A stretch of DNA of 64,000 nucleotides from Nocardia bhagyanarayanae. Lineage in GTDB: Bacteria; Actinomycetota; Actinomycetes; Mycobacteriales; Mycobacteriaceae. Position numbers and translations under genes: made by a program. The notes below the pieces were generated by a model that made no database searches, was not told the DNA's origin, and worked only from the letters and a program-made list of their open reading frames with translations. The stretch covers positions 558,001 through 622,000 of the forward strand of contig NZ_VFPG01000002.1 in assembly GCF_006716565.1 (NCBI RefSeq). Reading direction: 5' to 3'. Below are positions 35,854 to 46,704 of this stretch, in pieces (the first letter of the stretch is position 1; each line of letters begins with the position of its first letter).

Positions 35854-36423
35854 CTATTCGACGAACACTTCCCACACCCGCGACTCGGCCGCGGGCGATG
35901 GCGTGCCGTCCCAGGGATGTACCTGGAAATCAGGATCGCGAACTTCCATGCGGCCCTGCATATCCGGACCAACGCAGGCGACCGACAAAGCGGCCGTGCG
36001 AGTTCCGAGCTCATGCCGTTTCAGCGCACGTGCGAGATCGGTCGCCACGGGAACCAGTCCGTCGAGATCGGCGGAACCGGGCAAGCACAGATCCAGCGTG
36101 AGGTCGACCTGATCCGGACGAGCGGTCGAGACCCGCGCCCCACCGGAGGACACCTGCACGTTCTGCGGCAGCCGCAGCCCCGACACGAACGCCGAGAAGC
36201 TAGGGTCGGAAATCATCTGCGGCCCGGTCGGCATCGTGCCGTCGCAATCCTCGATCGGCGCCCAAGCCACCGGACCTGAGTCGTCGATCGTTCGGCAACC
36301 GGTGAGCATCGCGATGGTGCCAAGCGCTGCAACGACTTTCGCCGATCGGCGTCTCGCTCGCTCGCGTGGATCGATGGTCGCCCCAAAGCTCGTCGGAGTG
36401 CGCCGCGGCAGTGCGACGCGCAC
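35854..36423 (-). CDS. Putative lipoprotein of unknown function
   Basis: About 189 residues. After an unusually long basic N region comes a hydrophobic stretch and the lipobox MLTGC, with the lipidated Cys near residue 43; the true start may lie closer, e.g. at a GTG just before VAALG. The mature part (about 145 residues) has three further cysteines and no family I recognise. The GTG start used here overlaps the stop of the TrmH gene (TAGTG), implying coupled translation. Confidence 0.7.
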   Translation of the reverse strand: MRVALPRRTPTSFGATIDPRERARRRSAKVVAALGTIAMLTGCRTIDDSGPVAWAPIEDCDGTMPTGPQMISDPSFSAFVSGLRLPQNVQVSSGGARVSTARPDQVDLTLDLCLPGSADLDGLVPVATDLARALKRHELGTRTAALSVACVGPDMQGRMEVRDPDFQVHPWDGTPSPAAESRVWEVFVE

Positions 36424-36941
36424 TAGCAAAGCCCCGCAAGCTTATACAACACCAGCGACCCCGCCACCGCCACGTTCAGACTGTGCCCGGTGCCCACCAT
36501 CGGAATCTCCACCGCCACATCGAGCAACTCCAGTCCCTCGGGCGGAATCCCGTCGAGCTCGTGCCCCAGCACCATGACCGTGCGCTTCCGCGCCGTCGGC
36601 AGATCGGCCAGCCGGATGGATTCGTCGGTGAGCTCCACGCCCACCACGGCCGAACCACCCGCCCGCTGCCGCGCAAGCCAGCGATCCACGCGTCCGTCCA
36701 CCCAGTGCACACACTGCCGGTGGCGCAACGTATTTCCCTGATTCAGCGCGTCGGGCACCCACGGGCGGCGCGGCACGGCAAGGCACGCGCCGACGGCGTC
36801 GCAGGTGCGCAGCAGGGTGCCGAGATTAGCGCTGTGCTTGGGCCACAGCGGCGCGGCGATCAAATGGTTCCAGCAGCCGTGCGCGCGTTGCCGCCGCTGT
36901 TTGCGCAGTTCCGGGCGGGTGCGTACCCGCGCGGCGCTCAT
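36423..36941 (-). CDS. TrmH/SpoU-family RNA methyltransferase
   Basis: 172 residues of the SPOUT fold with a deep knot. The signatures are HSANLGTLLRTCDAVG (motif 1), TVMVLGHELDGIPPE (motif 2) and IPMVGTGHSLNVAVAGSLVLY (motif 3, with the SAM-binding knot). It transfers a methyl group to a ribose of tRNA or rRNA; closest in size to TrmL-like members. Target nucleotide unknown. First gene of a two-gene transcript with the lipoprotein. Confidence 0.9.
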   Translation of the reverse strand: MSAARVRTRPELRKQRRQRAHGCWNHLIAAPLWPKHSANLGTLLRTCDAVGACLAVPRRPWVPDALNQGNTLRHRQCVHWVDGRVDRWLARQRAGGSAVVGVELTDESIRLADLPTARKRTVMVLGHELDGIPPEGLELLDVAVEIPMVGTGHSLNVAVAGSLVLYKLAGLC

Positions 36942-37085
36942 CGGTGGACGGGAAGACCCTTCCCGAGGGAGACGAAGAAGTTCATCGCGTCGATGCTTCG
37001 CGGCGCATCGGGGCCATCGCAGAAGGAATCCGGCGCCTACGACGATACCCGCCCCGGCGCACCGGAAGTACGCCGGGGACGGTGC

Positions 37086-37973
37086 TCACGGCCGCAGTAC
37101 CGAGACCAGGAACTCGGTCTGGTCGTAGACCGCCTGCTCGAAGACGTCGTCGAAGTACACGTCGAAATGCCCGACCGGATAACGCTTCACGACCGCGTGC
37201 TTGGTGCGTTCGGCCGCCTTCAGCGCGGGCTTGGCCGGCGCGATGGAATCGTTGTCGGCCACCGCGTAGAACACCGGCATCTTCAGCGCCTTGGCGTGCC
37301 GGCCGGGCGAATCGAACAGCGCGGGAAAGGCAACGCGCGCGGCCACTTTCGGGTCGTAGGTCGCGCTCTCCTCGGCCAGCCTGCCGTAACCCTCCGGCAC
37401 GTCGGTGGCGCTCATCAGCGCCGCGGACCGCTTGCGCCCGGCAAGCCGAATCCGCACCGGCTTGCGCCGCAGCGGCCCGATCAGCAGATCGGTGGCGGCG
37501 ATGGTGGCGACCTTGGTCATGCTGATCGGCCCCTTGGCCCATGCCGAAGCCCATCCGCTGGTGAACGGCACTTGGGCGACCACGGCGGCGATGTAATCGT
37601 CCTCCGGCGCTACCGTCAGCACGTGACCGCCGCCGAACGACGTGCCCCACAGCGCGATTCGGGTCTTGTCGATGCCGCGCAGGGTGCGCGCGTACGCGAT
37701 GGCCGACCGCCAGTCCTCCCGCTGCCGCGCGATGTGCAGCAGCTGGCGCGGATCACCTTGGCTCGCACCGAAATGTCGGTAGTCGAACACCAGCACGGCC
37801 ATGCCCGCCGCGGCGAATCGACGGGCGTACCTGTCCAAACCCATGTCCCGCGTGCCCCCCAGACCATGCCCCATCACCACGAGCGGACGGGGCTTGGGGA
37901 CGCCTGCGGGAGGGTACAGCCAGGCGGCGCATTGCTGGCCACCTGAGGGAAAACTGACCTCGAGACGTTCCAT
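37086..37973 (-). CDS. Alpha/beta hydrolase
   Basis: 295 residues. The oxyanion region GHGLGGTRDMG is followed by the nucleophile elbow GTSFGGG (Ser near residue 110), a likely catalytic Asp in AVADNDSIAP and the His in YPVGHFDVY. It belongs to the broad family of acetyl-xylan esterase/dipeptidyl peptidase-like hydrolases. Substrate unknown. The ATG start is placed at MERLEVSFPSGGQ; upstream residues are not family-like. Divergent from rnpB across 60 bases. Confidence 0.88.
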   Translation of the reverse strand: MERLEVSFPSGGQQCAAWLYPPAGVPKPRPLVVMGHGLGGTRDMGLDRYARRFAAAGMAVLVFDYRHFGASQGDPRQLLHIARQREDWRSAIAYARTLRGIDKTRIALWGTSFGGGHVLTVAPEDDYIAAVVAQVPFTSGWASAWAKGPISMTKVATIAATDLLIGPLRRKPVRIRLAGRKRSAALMSATDVPEGYGRLAEESATYDPKVAARVAFPALFDSPGRHAKALKMPVFYAVADNDSIAPAKPALKAAERTKHAVVKRYPVGHFDVYFDDVFEQAVYDQTEFLVSVLRP

Positions 37974-38032
37974 GACGTCTAACCGTACTGGCGCGAGCGG
38001 CCGCTCACCTGCCGGGGAGTATCCTGGCACGC

Positions 38033-38454
<422 letters not shown>

Positions 38455-38585
38455 CACACGCCCAAGTGGCCCGGCACGGTGTGCCGAGGAAGTCCGAGTT
38501 CACGACGATCGGTGTCGACGGAACGCCGTCGAACCGCCGGATGCGGGCCGCGCACCGAGGCTCCCGGCCCGCATCGGCGACGGGC

Positions 38586-38969
38586 TCAGCAGAGGTACTT
38601 GGCCGTGGTGTAGATGGCCTGGGCTTCTTCCTTGGTCGCGGCCGTCTGGCCGGACTTGGTGCGGTCGACGGTGGACTGCACGATGGCGTCCTCGGCCTTG
38701 CCGTCCTTGATGTCCTTGCAGGTCGCGGTGAAGATCTCCGCGATCTGTGCGTCGCTGCGACCCTCCGCCAGCTTCGGGAAGGCGCTGCGGTAGCTCACCA
38801 CGAACATGCCGGCCTTGGCGTTGTCGGGCACGGCGGCGCCGCTGGTCTGGGCGGCGGGGGAGGCGGAGGTGGACGACGCGGCGGTGTCCTTGTCGTCGCT
38901 GCTGCAACCTGCGATGAGCAGGGCGAACAGGGAGGTGCTGACCGCGATGGCGGCGGAAGTTCTTCTCAC
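38586..38969 (-). CDS. Small lipoprotein of unknown function
   Basis: About 127 residues. A basic start, a hydrophobic run and the lipobox LIAGC place the protein on the outer face of the membrane. A Ser/Ala-rich linker leads to a domain of about 75 residues with two cysteines (TATCKDIKDGK and the final YLC), in the style of DUF732-type actinobacterial exported proteins. The GTG start was chosen next to a TAGCAT hexamer 7 bases upstream, suggesting a leaderless transcript; a GTG 21 bases earlier is also possible. Confidence 0.7.
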   Translation of the reverse strand: MRRTSAAIAVSTSLFALLIAGCSSDDKDTAASSTSASPAAQTSGAAVPDNAKAGMFVVSYRSAFPKLAEGRSDAQIAEIFTATCKDIKDGKAEDAIVQSTVDRTKSGQTAATKEEAQAIYTTAKYLC

Positions 38970-38999
38970 GGTGCCGGATGCTAGCGGCACCGGACGAAA

Positions 39000-39030
39000 G
39001 TCGCCTTCCGTGTGGTTAACGGAAGGCGAC
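39000..39030 (-). terminator. Hairpin behind the 30-residue peptide gene
   Basis: A perfect 12-bp stem (39000-39011 with 39019-39030) around a 7-base loop. On the minus strand it is followed by TTTCG. It lies 24 bases past the stop of the small peptide frame and just before the lipoprotein start. Confidence 0.65.
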
Positions 39031-39054
39031 CGGCGTGTGGCGTTATCTGTGAGA

Positions 39055-39147
39055 TCAGGTGGGATCGACCATGAAGACCTGCGCCCAGTATGCGGCCTGC
39101 TCCGGGCCGAGCAGCGGCATCAGGTAGTCGAAGATGATCGATGACAT
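39055..39147 (-). CDS. Possible 30-residue peptide
   Basis: An ATG frame whose product begins MSSIIFDYLMPLLGPEQAAY and ends VFMVDPT: amphipathic, with aromatic and hydrophobic residues unlike a random GC-rich frame. GGGAG lies 10 bases before the ATG; a three-codon frame (ATGCACTGA) ends on the start codon (TGATG). The hairpin at 39000-39030 follows. No known family. It is too short to be certain. Confidence 0.45.
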   Translation of the reverse strand: MSSIIFDYLMPLLGPEQAAYWAQVFMVDPT

Positions 39148-39385
39148 CAGTGCATAACTCCCAATTGTCGACGTACGGGGTCATTTCGGAATGGGCGGCG
39201 AGATCACGGCCCGCACCGGCCCCGAACAGTAGCAGTTGCGCGCGACACGACGGGTGCGGCCGGGCGATTCGTACGGAACTGGCCTAAAGGTGACCGACGT
39301 CATACAGTAGTCGCCGTTGGCAGGCCCGATGCCGGGCAGCAGCGGGCCGATTCATACTTCGATTGCGGAAGCAGGTCTCAACTCT

Positions 39386-39718
39386 ATGCGGGTAGTTCGT
39401 TCACTGGTCGCCGGCGCGCTCATCGCCGGGGCCGCATCGGTTTTCGCCGCGCTGGGCGCCGGGTCCGCCAATGCGGTCGCGGTGACTCCGCTTCCCGGCG
39501 GGGTGCAGGTCGATCTCAGCCCTGCCGACACCAGGTGGGTGGCCGACAACAATTTCGGCCGCACGCTCGCCGGTCTTCCGCACCCGTCGGCGGCGTCGTT
39601 CGGTGAGGCGCTCGACGCCGCGGCCGACCTGTCGTCGACCTACCCGACCGGGCGGGTGACGTTCACGGTGTTCGGTCCGTTCAACGAGCTGAACGGCACG
39701 ATGCTGGCACTGCAGTAA
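39386..39718 (+). CDS. Small exported protein of unknown function
   Basis: 110 residues with a clear signal peptide (MRVVRSLVAGALIAGAASVF, cut near SANA-VAV at about residue 30). The mature part is about 80 residues without cysteines and ends VFGPFNELNGTMLALQ. No family recognised. The ATG start fits the signal peptide. The RNB nuclease gene starts 11 bases after its stop, so they may share a transcript. A TACAGT hexamer near 39305 could be part of a promoter. Confidence 0.75.
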   Translation: MRVVRSLVAGALIAGAASVFAALGAGSANAVAVTPLPGGVQVDLSPADTRWVADNNFGRTLAGLPHPSAASFGEALDAAADLSSTYPTGRVTFTVFGPFNELNGTMLALQ

Positions 39719-39729
39719 CGTATTTCTAC

Positions 39730-41166
39730 GTGGAACTGCACCAGCGGATCATCTCGGCGCCGGTCGATTTCGGCGCCATCCGATCCGAATTCGGTCTGGC
39801 CTCGGCGTACCCCGCCGAGGCCACCGTGGAAGCCCGCGGCGCGGTGGACGCGTTCGCGGGCGACCGGATCGATCGCACCGACATCGAGCTGGTGACGATC
39901 GACCCGCCGGGCGCCATGGATCTCGACCAGGCGCTCCACCTGGAGCGCACCGGCTCCGGCTTCACACTGCACTACGCGATCGCCGACGTCGGCGCCGTGA
40001 TCGCCCCCGACGGCGCGCTCGCCAGAGAATCGGGCGTGCGGGGCCAGACTTACTACCTCCCGGACGGCACGGTGCCGTTGCATCCGCCCGTCCTCTCGGA
40101 AGGCGCGGCGAGCCTGCTGCCCGAGCAGACCAGGCCCGCGGCCCTGTGGACCATCGAACTCGACGAGAACGCCGAACCGCTGACCTACTCGGTGGTGCGC
40201 GCGACCGTCCGCTCCCGCGCGCGACTCGACTACGCGGGCGTCCAAGCCGACGCCGACGCGGGCACCCTGCACCCCTCGATCGCGGCCCTGCCGGAATTCG
40301 GCACGCGGCGCATCGAGGCCGGACTCGCTCGCGGCGCGATCGGGCTGCGCCTGCCCGCGCAGAGCGTCATCCGCGACGACGCGAACGACGGCCATTGGCG
40401 GCTCGTGGTGGAGCCGCGTACCGCGGCCGACGACTGGAACGAGCAGGTCTCCCTGCTGACCGGCATGTGCGCGGCGCGCATCATGCTCGACGGCGCCGAC
40501 GCCGACGGGCAGCGGATCGGCCTGCTGCGCACCATGCCGCCGCCCAGCGAATCCGCCATCGCGTCCATGCGCCGCACCGCCGCCGCGCTGGCCGTGGCCT
40601 GGCCCGCTGATCAGCCGGTCGGGCGCATGCTGGCCGGGCTCGATCCCAACAGCCCCGCCGCCCTCGTGCTCATGTCAGAGGCGACCGGCCTGCTGCGCGG
40701 CGCCGGGTACACCGTGGTGAACGGGTCGACGCCGGAGATCTTGGCGCACAGCGGGATCGGCGCGCCCTACGCGCACGTGACCGCTCCGCTGCGCCGCCTC
40801 GCCGATCGCTTCGCCACCGAGATCTGCTTGGCCCATTGCGCGGGAACGCCTGTGCCGCAATGGGTTCGGGACGGACTCCAGCCGACCGCCGACACCATGA
40901 AGCGCACCGACAGTGTCTCGGGCAAAGTGGACCGCGCCTGCATCGATCTCACCGAGGCCAGCCTGCTCGCCCAACGCCCCGACGCCGTGTTCGACGCGGT
41001 CGTCATCCGCGAGGCCAACGGCAACCGACCCGCGGAGGTCTTCATCGCCGACCCGCCGGTGCTCGGACCCTGCACCGGAGGCCCGAAGGAAGGCGCGTCG
41101 GTCCAGGTCCGGCTCGTCTCCGCCGACCCGGTCACCCGCAAGGTCGGCTTCGCCTTCCCCGCCTGA
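39730..41166 (+). CDS. RNB-domain 3'-5' exoribonuclease
   Basis: 478 residues of the RNase II/R catalytic domain. The metal-binding acidic motif is TIDPPGAMDLDQAL (about residues 57-70), followed by the family signatures HYAIADVGAVI and the substrate channel segment. It lacks the cold-shock and S1 domains of RNase R and so resembles the short actinobacterial RNB proteins. It degrades single-stranded RNA. GTG start. Confidence 0.92.
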   Translation: MELHQRIISAPVDFGAIRSEFGLASAYPAEATVEARGAVDAFAGDRIDRTDIELVTIDPPGAMDLDQALHLERTGSGFTLHYAIADVGAVIAPDGALARESGVRGQTYYLPDGTVPLHPPVLSEGAASLLPEQTRPAALWTIELDENAEPLTYSVVRATVRSRARLDYAGVQADADAGTLHPSIAALPEFGTRRIEAGLARGAIGLRLPAQSVIRDDANDGHWRLVVEPRTAADDWNEQVSLLTGMCAARIMLDGADADGQRIGLLRTMPPPSESAIASMRRTAAALAVAWPADQPVGRMLAGLDPNSPAALVLMSEATGLLRGAGYTVVNGSTPEILAHSGIGAPYAHVTAPLRRLADRFATEICLAHCAGTPVPQWVRDGLQPTADTMKRTDSVSGKVDRACIDLTEASLLAQRPDAVFDAVVIREANGNRPAEVFIADPPVLGPCTGGPKEGASVQVRLVSADPVTRKVGFAFPA

Positions 41167-41226
41167 CTCGGCGCTCACACCGACGCGGACCTCGACCGCT
41201 GGGGAGCGTGCGCTGAAATCGCGAAA

Positions 41227-42096
41227 TCACCAGAGGCTGGTCGAAAGGGCCTCGGCTGTTTCCGGGTAGCGGGCAAGGGCGCGGTCGGCCGCGGCGTTCT
41301 CCGCGACGGTGAGACGGCGGTAGACGGTCATGTCCTCGCCCGCGGCTTCGGCTTCCGCCGCGCGCTCGATGATCGCCGCGCCGGATTCGACCGCGTCGCG
41401 GTGGTCGCCGAGCACGGTTTGCAGGCGCTTGGCGCGACCGCCGAGATCGGCGGCGGCCTCGCCGATGACCTGCTCGGCGGCCTCGCAGGAGTAGCGTAAA
41501 CGCTTGGCGCTCTTGCGGATATCGTGCAACGCTTCGATGCGTTCCGGCCCGGGCACCGTCGGCTCGTGCCGGATCAGCGCCGCCACCCGCTCGTGGTCGC
41601 GCAGCAGCACGACGCCGAAGAAGTCGGCGGCGGGCGCCGCGGCGCGGGCGGGCCGTAGCGGCGGGTCGGTACGCCAGCGGGTCAGTCGTTCACGCAACGC
41701 GCGATAGCGGTCGGTGTCGAGTGCGGTGAGCACCTCGGCGTGCGCGGCGTCGTAGCGTGCGCGTTCGGCGCCGACGAGACGCTCGGTGACCGCGTCCGGC
41801 ACTTCCTCGTTCTGATCGTCGAGCAGATCGGCGAAGCGGTCGGCCCGCACCTCCGCGTCACGGGCGACGCCGAGGAGGGTGGCCAGCCACTTCAGCTCCG
41901 CGCCGATCTCGGCTGCCGGAGCTTTGTCGAACAAGCCGCGATACGAGCGGAGCACACTGCGCAGCCGCCGGGTGGCGACCCGCATCTGGTGCACCGAATC
42001 CGATGCGTCCGCGCGTACCTCGGGCTCGGCGGCCAGCAACCGGTCGATGTCGTCCCGCAGCGCGGCGATCAGGGCTTCTCCGGCAGCGGCCGCCAC
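41227..42096 (-). CDS. CHAD domain protein
   Basis: 289 residues of two alpha-helical repeats forming a CHAD domain, a polyphosphate-binding fold. Conserved histidines and basic residues lie in SVHQMRVATRRLRSVLRSY and LHDIRKSAKRLRYSCEAAE. In M. tuberculosis (Rv2226) the domain is fused to a CYTH domain; here there is no CYTH part and the start follows the proline iminopeptidase stop by 3 bases. GTG start. Confidence 0.92.
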   Translation of the reverse strand: MAAAAGEALIAALRDDIDRLLAAEPEVRADASDSVHQMRVATRRLRSVLRSYRGLFDKAPAAEIGAELKWLATLLGVARDAEVRADRFADLLDDQNEEVPDAVTERLVGAERARYDAAHAEVLTALDTDRYRALRERLTRWRTDPPLRPARAAAPAADFFGVVLLRDHERVAALIRHEPTVPGPERIEALHDIRKSAKRLRYSCEAAEQVIGEAAADLGGRAKRLQTVLGDHRDAVESGAAIIERAAEAEAAGEDMTVYRRLTVAENAAADRALARYPETAEALSTSLW

Positions 42097-42099
42097 GGC

Positions 42100-43508
<1,409 letters not shown>

Positions 43509-43676
43509 CGGTACCTCTGCTCGTGTCGAGAATGTCGGCATCGAGTCTGCCATTGTTTCCCGCGCACGGCCCGCAGCGTGCGTAGGGCTGAGGCGGTTCA
43601 GCCCCGCAGATGATGCGGCCGGCGCTGCAACGGGGAGCGGGCCGCGTTCCCGCGGCCCGGTGTGGGCCGGCGGCTG

Positions 43677-43709
43677 GTCGAGCGGCGCCAGTGGTGCGCG
43701 CCGCTCGAC
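43677..43709 (-). terminator. Hairpin terminator behind panB
   Basis: A 12-bp perfect stem (43677-43688 with 43698-43709) and 9-base loop, 12 bases past the panB stop. A second hairpin (43638-43646 with 43651-43659) follows. T runs are poor, as is common in actinobacteria. Confidence 0.6.
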
Positions 43710-43721
43710 TGGTTCGGTCGA

Positions 43722-44582
43722 TCAGAAGCTGTGCTCGGGTCCAGGGAACGTGCCGCGGCGCACCTCGTCGGCGTAAGCCGCTGCCGCCGAGCGCAATTGG
43801 TCGCCGACCTCGGCGAAGCGCTTGACGAACTTGGCGGTCTTGCCGCTGGTGTAGCCCGCCATGTCCTGCCAGACCAGCACCTGGGCGTCGCAGTCGGCGC
43901 CCGCGCCGATGCCGACGGTCGGGATGGTCAGCTTGCGGGTGACCTGCCCGGCCAGCTCGGCGGGAACCATCTCCATCACCACGGAGAACGCGCCCGCCTC
44001 CTGCACCGCGATGGCGTCGGCGATGAGCTGCTCGGCGCCGTCGCCGCGGCCCTGCACCCGGAAACCACCGAGGGTGTTGACGCTCTGCGGCGTGAAGCCG
44101 ATGTGCGCCATCACCGGGATGCCCGCGGCGGTGATCAGCGCGATCTGCTCGGCGACTCGCTCGCCGCCCTCGAGCTTCACCGCGTGCGCACCGCCCTCCT
44201 TCATGAACCGCGTCGCCGTCGCCAGCGCCTGCTGCGGGGAGGACTCGTAGGTGCCGAACGGCAGATCGGCCACCACCAACGCGTGCGGCGCGCCGCGCAC
44301 CACGCCGCGCACCAGCGGGATCAGCTCGTCCACGGTGATGGGCACCGTGGTGTCGTAGCCGTACACCACGTTGGCGGCCGAGTCGCCGACCAGCAGTACG
44401 GGAATGCCCGCCTCTTCGAACAGGCGGGCGGAGGAGTAGTCGTAGGCGGTGAGCATCGCCCAGCGCTCACCGGCGGCCTTCATCTGCTGAAGGTGGGGGA
44501 CACGCGTCTTGCGCCGCGCCTTCTTGGTCTCGGTCTGAGCCGCGCCGTAGGCAGGGGTTTCCGCATCGGATACGGACATCAT
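43722..44582 (-). CDS. panB: 3-methyl-2-oxobutanoate hydroxymethyltransferase PanB
   Basis: First committed step of pantothenate synthesis: transfers a hydroxymethyl group to alpha-ketoisovalerate. 286 residues forming a TIM barrel. The metal and substrate sites lie in [35 protein letters not shown] and [12 protein letters not shown], and the catalytic Glu in [10 protein letters not shown]. Two adjacent ATGs follow AAAGGGACG. It corresponds to Rv2225, next to the CHAD and Hip1-type genes in M. tuberculosis too. Confidence 0.97.
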   Translation of the reverse strand: MMSVSDAETPAYGAAQTETKKARRKTRVPHLQQMKAAGERWAMLTAYDYSSARLFEEAGIPVLLVGDSAANVVYGYDTTVPITVDELIPLVRGVVRGAPHALVVADLPFGTYESSPQQALATATRFMKEGGAHAVKLEGGERVAEQIALITAAGIPVMAHIGFTPQSVNTLGGFRVQGRGDGAEQLIADAIAVQEAGAFSVVMEMVPAELAGQVTRKLTIPTVGIGAGADCDAQVLVWQDMAGYTSGKTAKFVKRFAEVGDQLRSAAAAYADEVRRGTFPGPEHSF

Positions 44583-44869
44583 CGTCCCTTTCGTGTTGTC
44601 GCCTCGAGGCCCTGGCCGGGTCCCCGGGTTTCCTGACGCTTTCAGTGTGCCACCCGTCTCGGCGCTCGCTTAAGGGCGTCGTCCGGTGCGATTGGTCACA
44701 GGGCAGTGCGGTGGTCTCGGCGCTGATGGCCGCTGTTCACGAGGGCCGGTCCGCAGGGCTTTGCCGTGTCTTCGCTCGCGGTGCGCGAGGACAGATCTGC
44801 GAGGCCTGACGAGGGGCCGGGCGGATGGGGGAGGAACCATTCGGCAACCCCTCCTGGCAGGATCGAAGT

Positions 44870-46399
44870 ATGGGATTGCGTGGGCGTGGTGTGCTGGTGG
44901 CGGCGGTGCTGACCATGGTCGCGGCCGGGTGCGCGACCGAGCGGGCGCAGCCGCAGGGGCCGTTGCCCGCACCGGCGGCCGGGTTGGAGCGGTTCTACCA
45001 GCAGACGCCGCAGTGGGAGGAGTGCGTCGGGTTCGCGGGGCCCGATGACCGCTTTCCGCCGAACGCGCAGTGCACGCGGATCACGGTGCCGGTCGATTAT
45101 GCGGACCCGGCGGGGCCGACGGCGCAGGTCGCGCTGAGCAGGGTGCCCGCATCGGGGGCGAAGATCGGTTCGCTGCTGATGAATCCGGGCGGACCCGGCG
45201 TGTCGGGGTTGTCGATGGCGAGCCTTGCGAATCGGACGCCGCTGTCGGAGCGCTTCGACCGGGTCGGGTTCGATCCGCGCGGAGTCGGCGCGTCGACGCC
45301 CGCGATCGCGTGCCTGACGCCGCAGGAGGCCGACGCCGAACGTGCCGAGCGCCCCGAGGACAACACGCCCGAGGGCATCGCGGCCGCGGAGGCGGAGAAC
45401 AAGGAGTACGCGGACAAATGCGTCGAGCGCACCGGTGACGAGCTGCTCGCGCACGTCGGCACCCGCGAGGTGGTCCAGGACATGGACGTGATCAGGGCGG
45501 TGCTCGGCGACCCGAAGCTGAGCTACCTGGGCTATTCGTACGGCACCAAGCTCGGCTCGCTGTACGCGGAGAAGTTCCCGGACCGGGTGCGGGCGCTGGT
45601 GCTGGACGGCGCCGTCGACTCCTCGCAGGATCCGGTCCAGGAGTCGCTGCGCCAGGCGGCGGGCTTCCAGACCGCGTTCGACGCCTACGCCCAGGCCTGC
45701 GCGACGGAACCGGACTGCCCGCTCGGCACCGACCCGGCCCAGGCCGTGGCACGGTTCCGCGACCTGGTGAACCCGCTGTGGGACAAGCCCGCCGAGACCA
45801 CCGACCCGCGCGGCCTCAGCTACAACGACGCCATGACCGGCGTCACCCAGACGCTGTACTCCGACGACCTGTGGCAGGTGCTGACCCTCGGCCTGGACGA
45901 ACTGCGCGACGGCCGCGGCGACACCCTCCTGCAACTGGCCGACATGTACGACGGCCGCCGCGACGACGGCACCTACAACAACACCCAGGACGCCTTCAAC
46001 GCCATCCGCTGCGTCGACGATCCGCGGGTCACCGATCCGGCGGTGGCGGGCCGTCAGGACACCGAGTACCGCAAGGCCGCGCCGTTCCTCGACGACGGAC
46101 GCGGCACCGGCCAGGCCCCGCTGGAACTGTGCTCGAGCTGGCCGGTGCCCAACAGCGGCAACCCGCACCGGATCGCCGTCGAAGGTCTGCCGAAGGTCGT
46201 GGTGGTGTCGACGACCGATGACCCGGCCACGCCGTACCAGGCGGGCGTCGACCTGGCCACCCAGCTGGACGCCGCGCTGATCACCTTCAACGGCAACCGC
46301 CACACCGCCGCGCTGGTGGCGGGCAACCAGTGCCTGGACGCAGCCGTGATCGCCTACCTGGTCGATTTGAAGGTCCCCGCGCCCGGACTCACCTGCTGA
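44870..46399 (+). CDS. Lipoprotein serine hydrolase of the TAP/Hip1 (CaeA) family
   Basis: 509 residues. The lipobox VAAGC near residue 24 anchors it to the cell envelope. The alpha/beta hydrolase core carries NPGGPGVSG (oxyanion), Ser223 in GYSYGTKLG, an acid at 450 or 451 in TTDDPATPY and His478 in GNRHTA; the C-terminal TAP-like segment covers the last ~110 residues. Rv2223c and Rv2224c (Hip1) are the M. tuberculosis counterparts; Hip1 cleaves the envelope protein GroEL2. Here there is a single copy. The ATG has AGGA 8 bases upstream. Confidence 0.9.
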   Translation: MGLRGRGVLVAAVLTMVAAGCATERAQPQGPLPAPAAGLERFYQQTPQWEECVGFAGPDDRFPPNAQCTRITVPVDYADPAGPTAQVALSRVPASGAKIGSLLMNPGGPGVSGLSMASLANRTPLSERFDRVGFDPRGVGASTPAIACLTPQEADAERAERPEDNTPEGIAAAEAENKEYADKCVERTGDELLAHVGTREVVQDMDVIRAVLGDPKLSYLGYSYGTKLGSLYAEKFPDRVRALVLDGAVDSSQDPVQESLRQAAGFQTAFDAYAQACATEPDCPLGTDPAQAVARFRDLVNPLWDKPAETTDPRGLSYNDAMTGVTQTLYSDDLWQVLTLGLDELRDGRGDTLLQLADMYDGRRDDGTYNNTQDAFNAIRCVDDPRVTDPAVAGRQDTEYRKAAPFLDDGRGTGQAPLELCSSWPVPNSGNPHRIAVEGLPKVVVVSTTDDPATPYQAGVDLATQLDAALITFNGNRHTAALVAGNQCLDAAVIAYLVDLKVPAPGLTC

Positions 46400-46704
46400 C
46401 GTCAAGTCGACTTGCCGCCACTGCGGTGCCCGGTCGGCAGCCGCGTCGAAGTCGTCGTGGATGTGCGCTGCGAAAGGGAATCGATGGCCATACTCTTCCG
46501 TCCGCATCCGCAGACGTTGTCGCGACAGCACTTCCGAAACGATCAGCGGTGAACGTTCCAGCGAACGTCGAATCGGGGAGGACTGCTCACCGACCGGTCC
46601 GCACTTCGGTGAACTTCGTTCCGAATAGCCCCTCGCAGACCCGAAACGCAATCCTGAGGTCGTACGTAACACGGATTTAACGCCAGGTGCTTACGCTCGC
46701 GGAC
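46400..46704. other. 305-base gap in front of glnA2
   Basis: No gene seen. Near its right end is GTAAC-n6-TTAAC (around 46669-46684), half of a GlnR-type pattern but without the second pair found before glnA1; I would not call it a site on this alone. An in-frame start at 46687 would add six residues to GlnA2 and is not supported by the family. Confidence 0.5.

Noticed and set aside
43554..43676. Small inverted repeat GGGCTGA/TCAGCCC between the lipoprotein and panB genes as a regulatory site
   Set aside because: A 7-bp stem in GC-rich DNA is expected by chance; no motif of a known regulator.
46669..46684. GTAAC-n6-TTAAC before glnA2 as a GlnR site
   Set aside because: Only one pair is present and the second element deviates from the consensus; insufficient without a matrix score.
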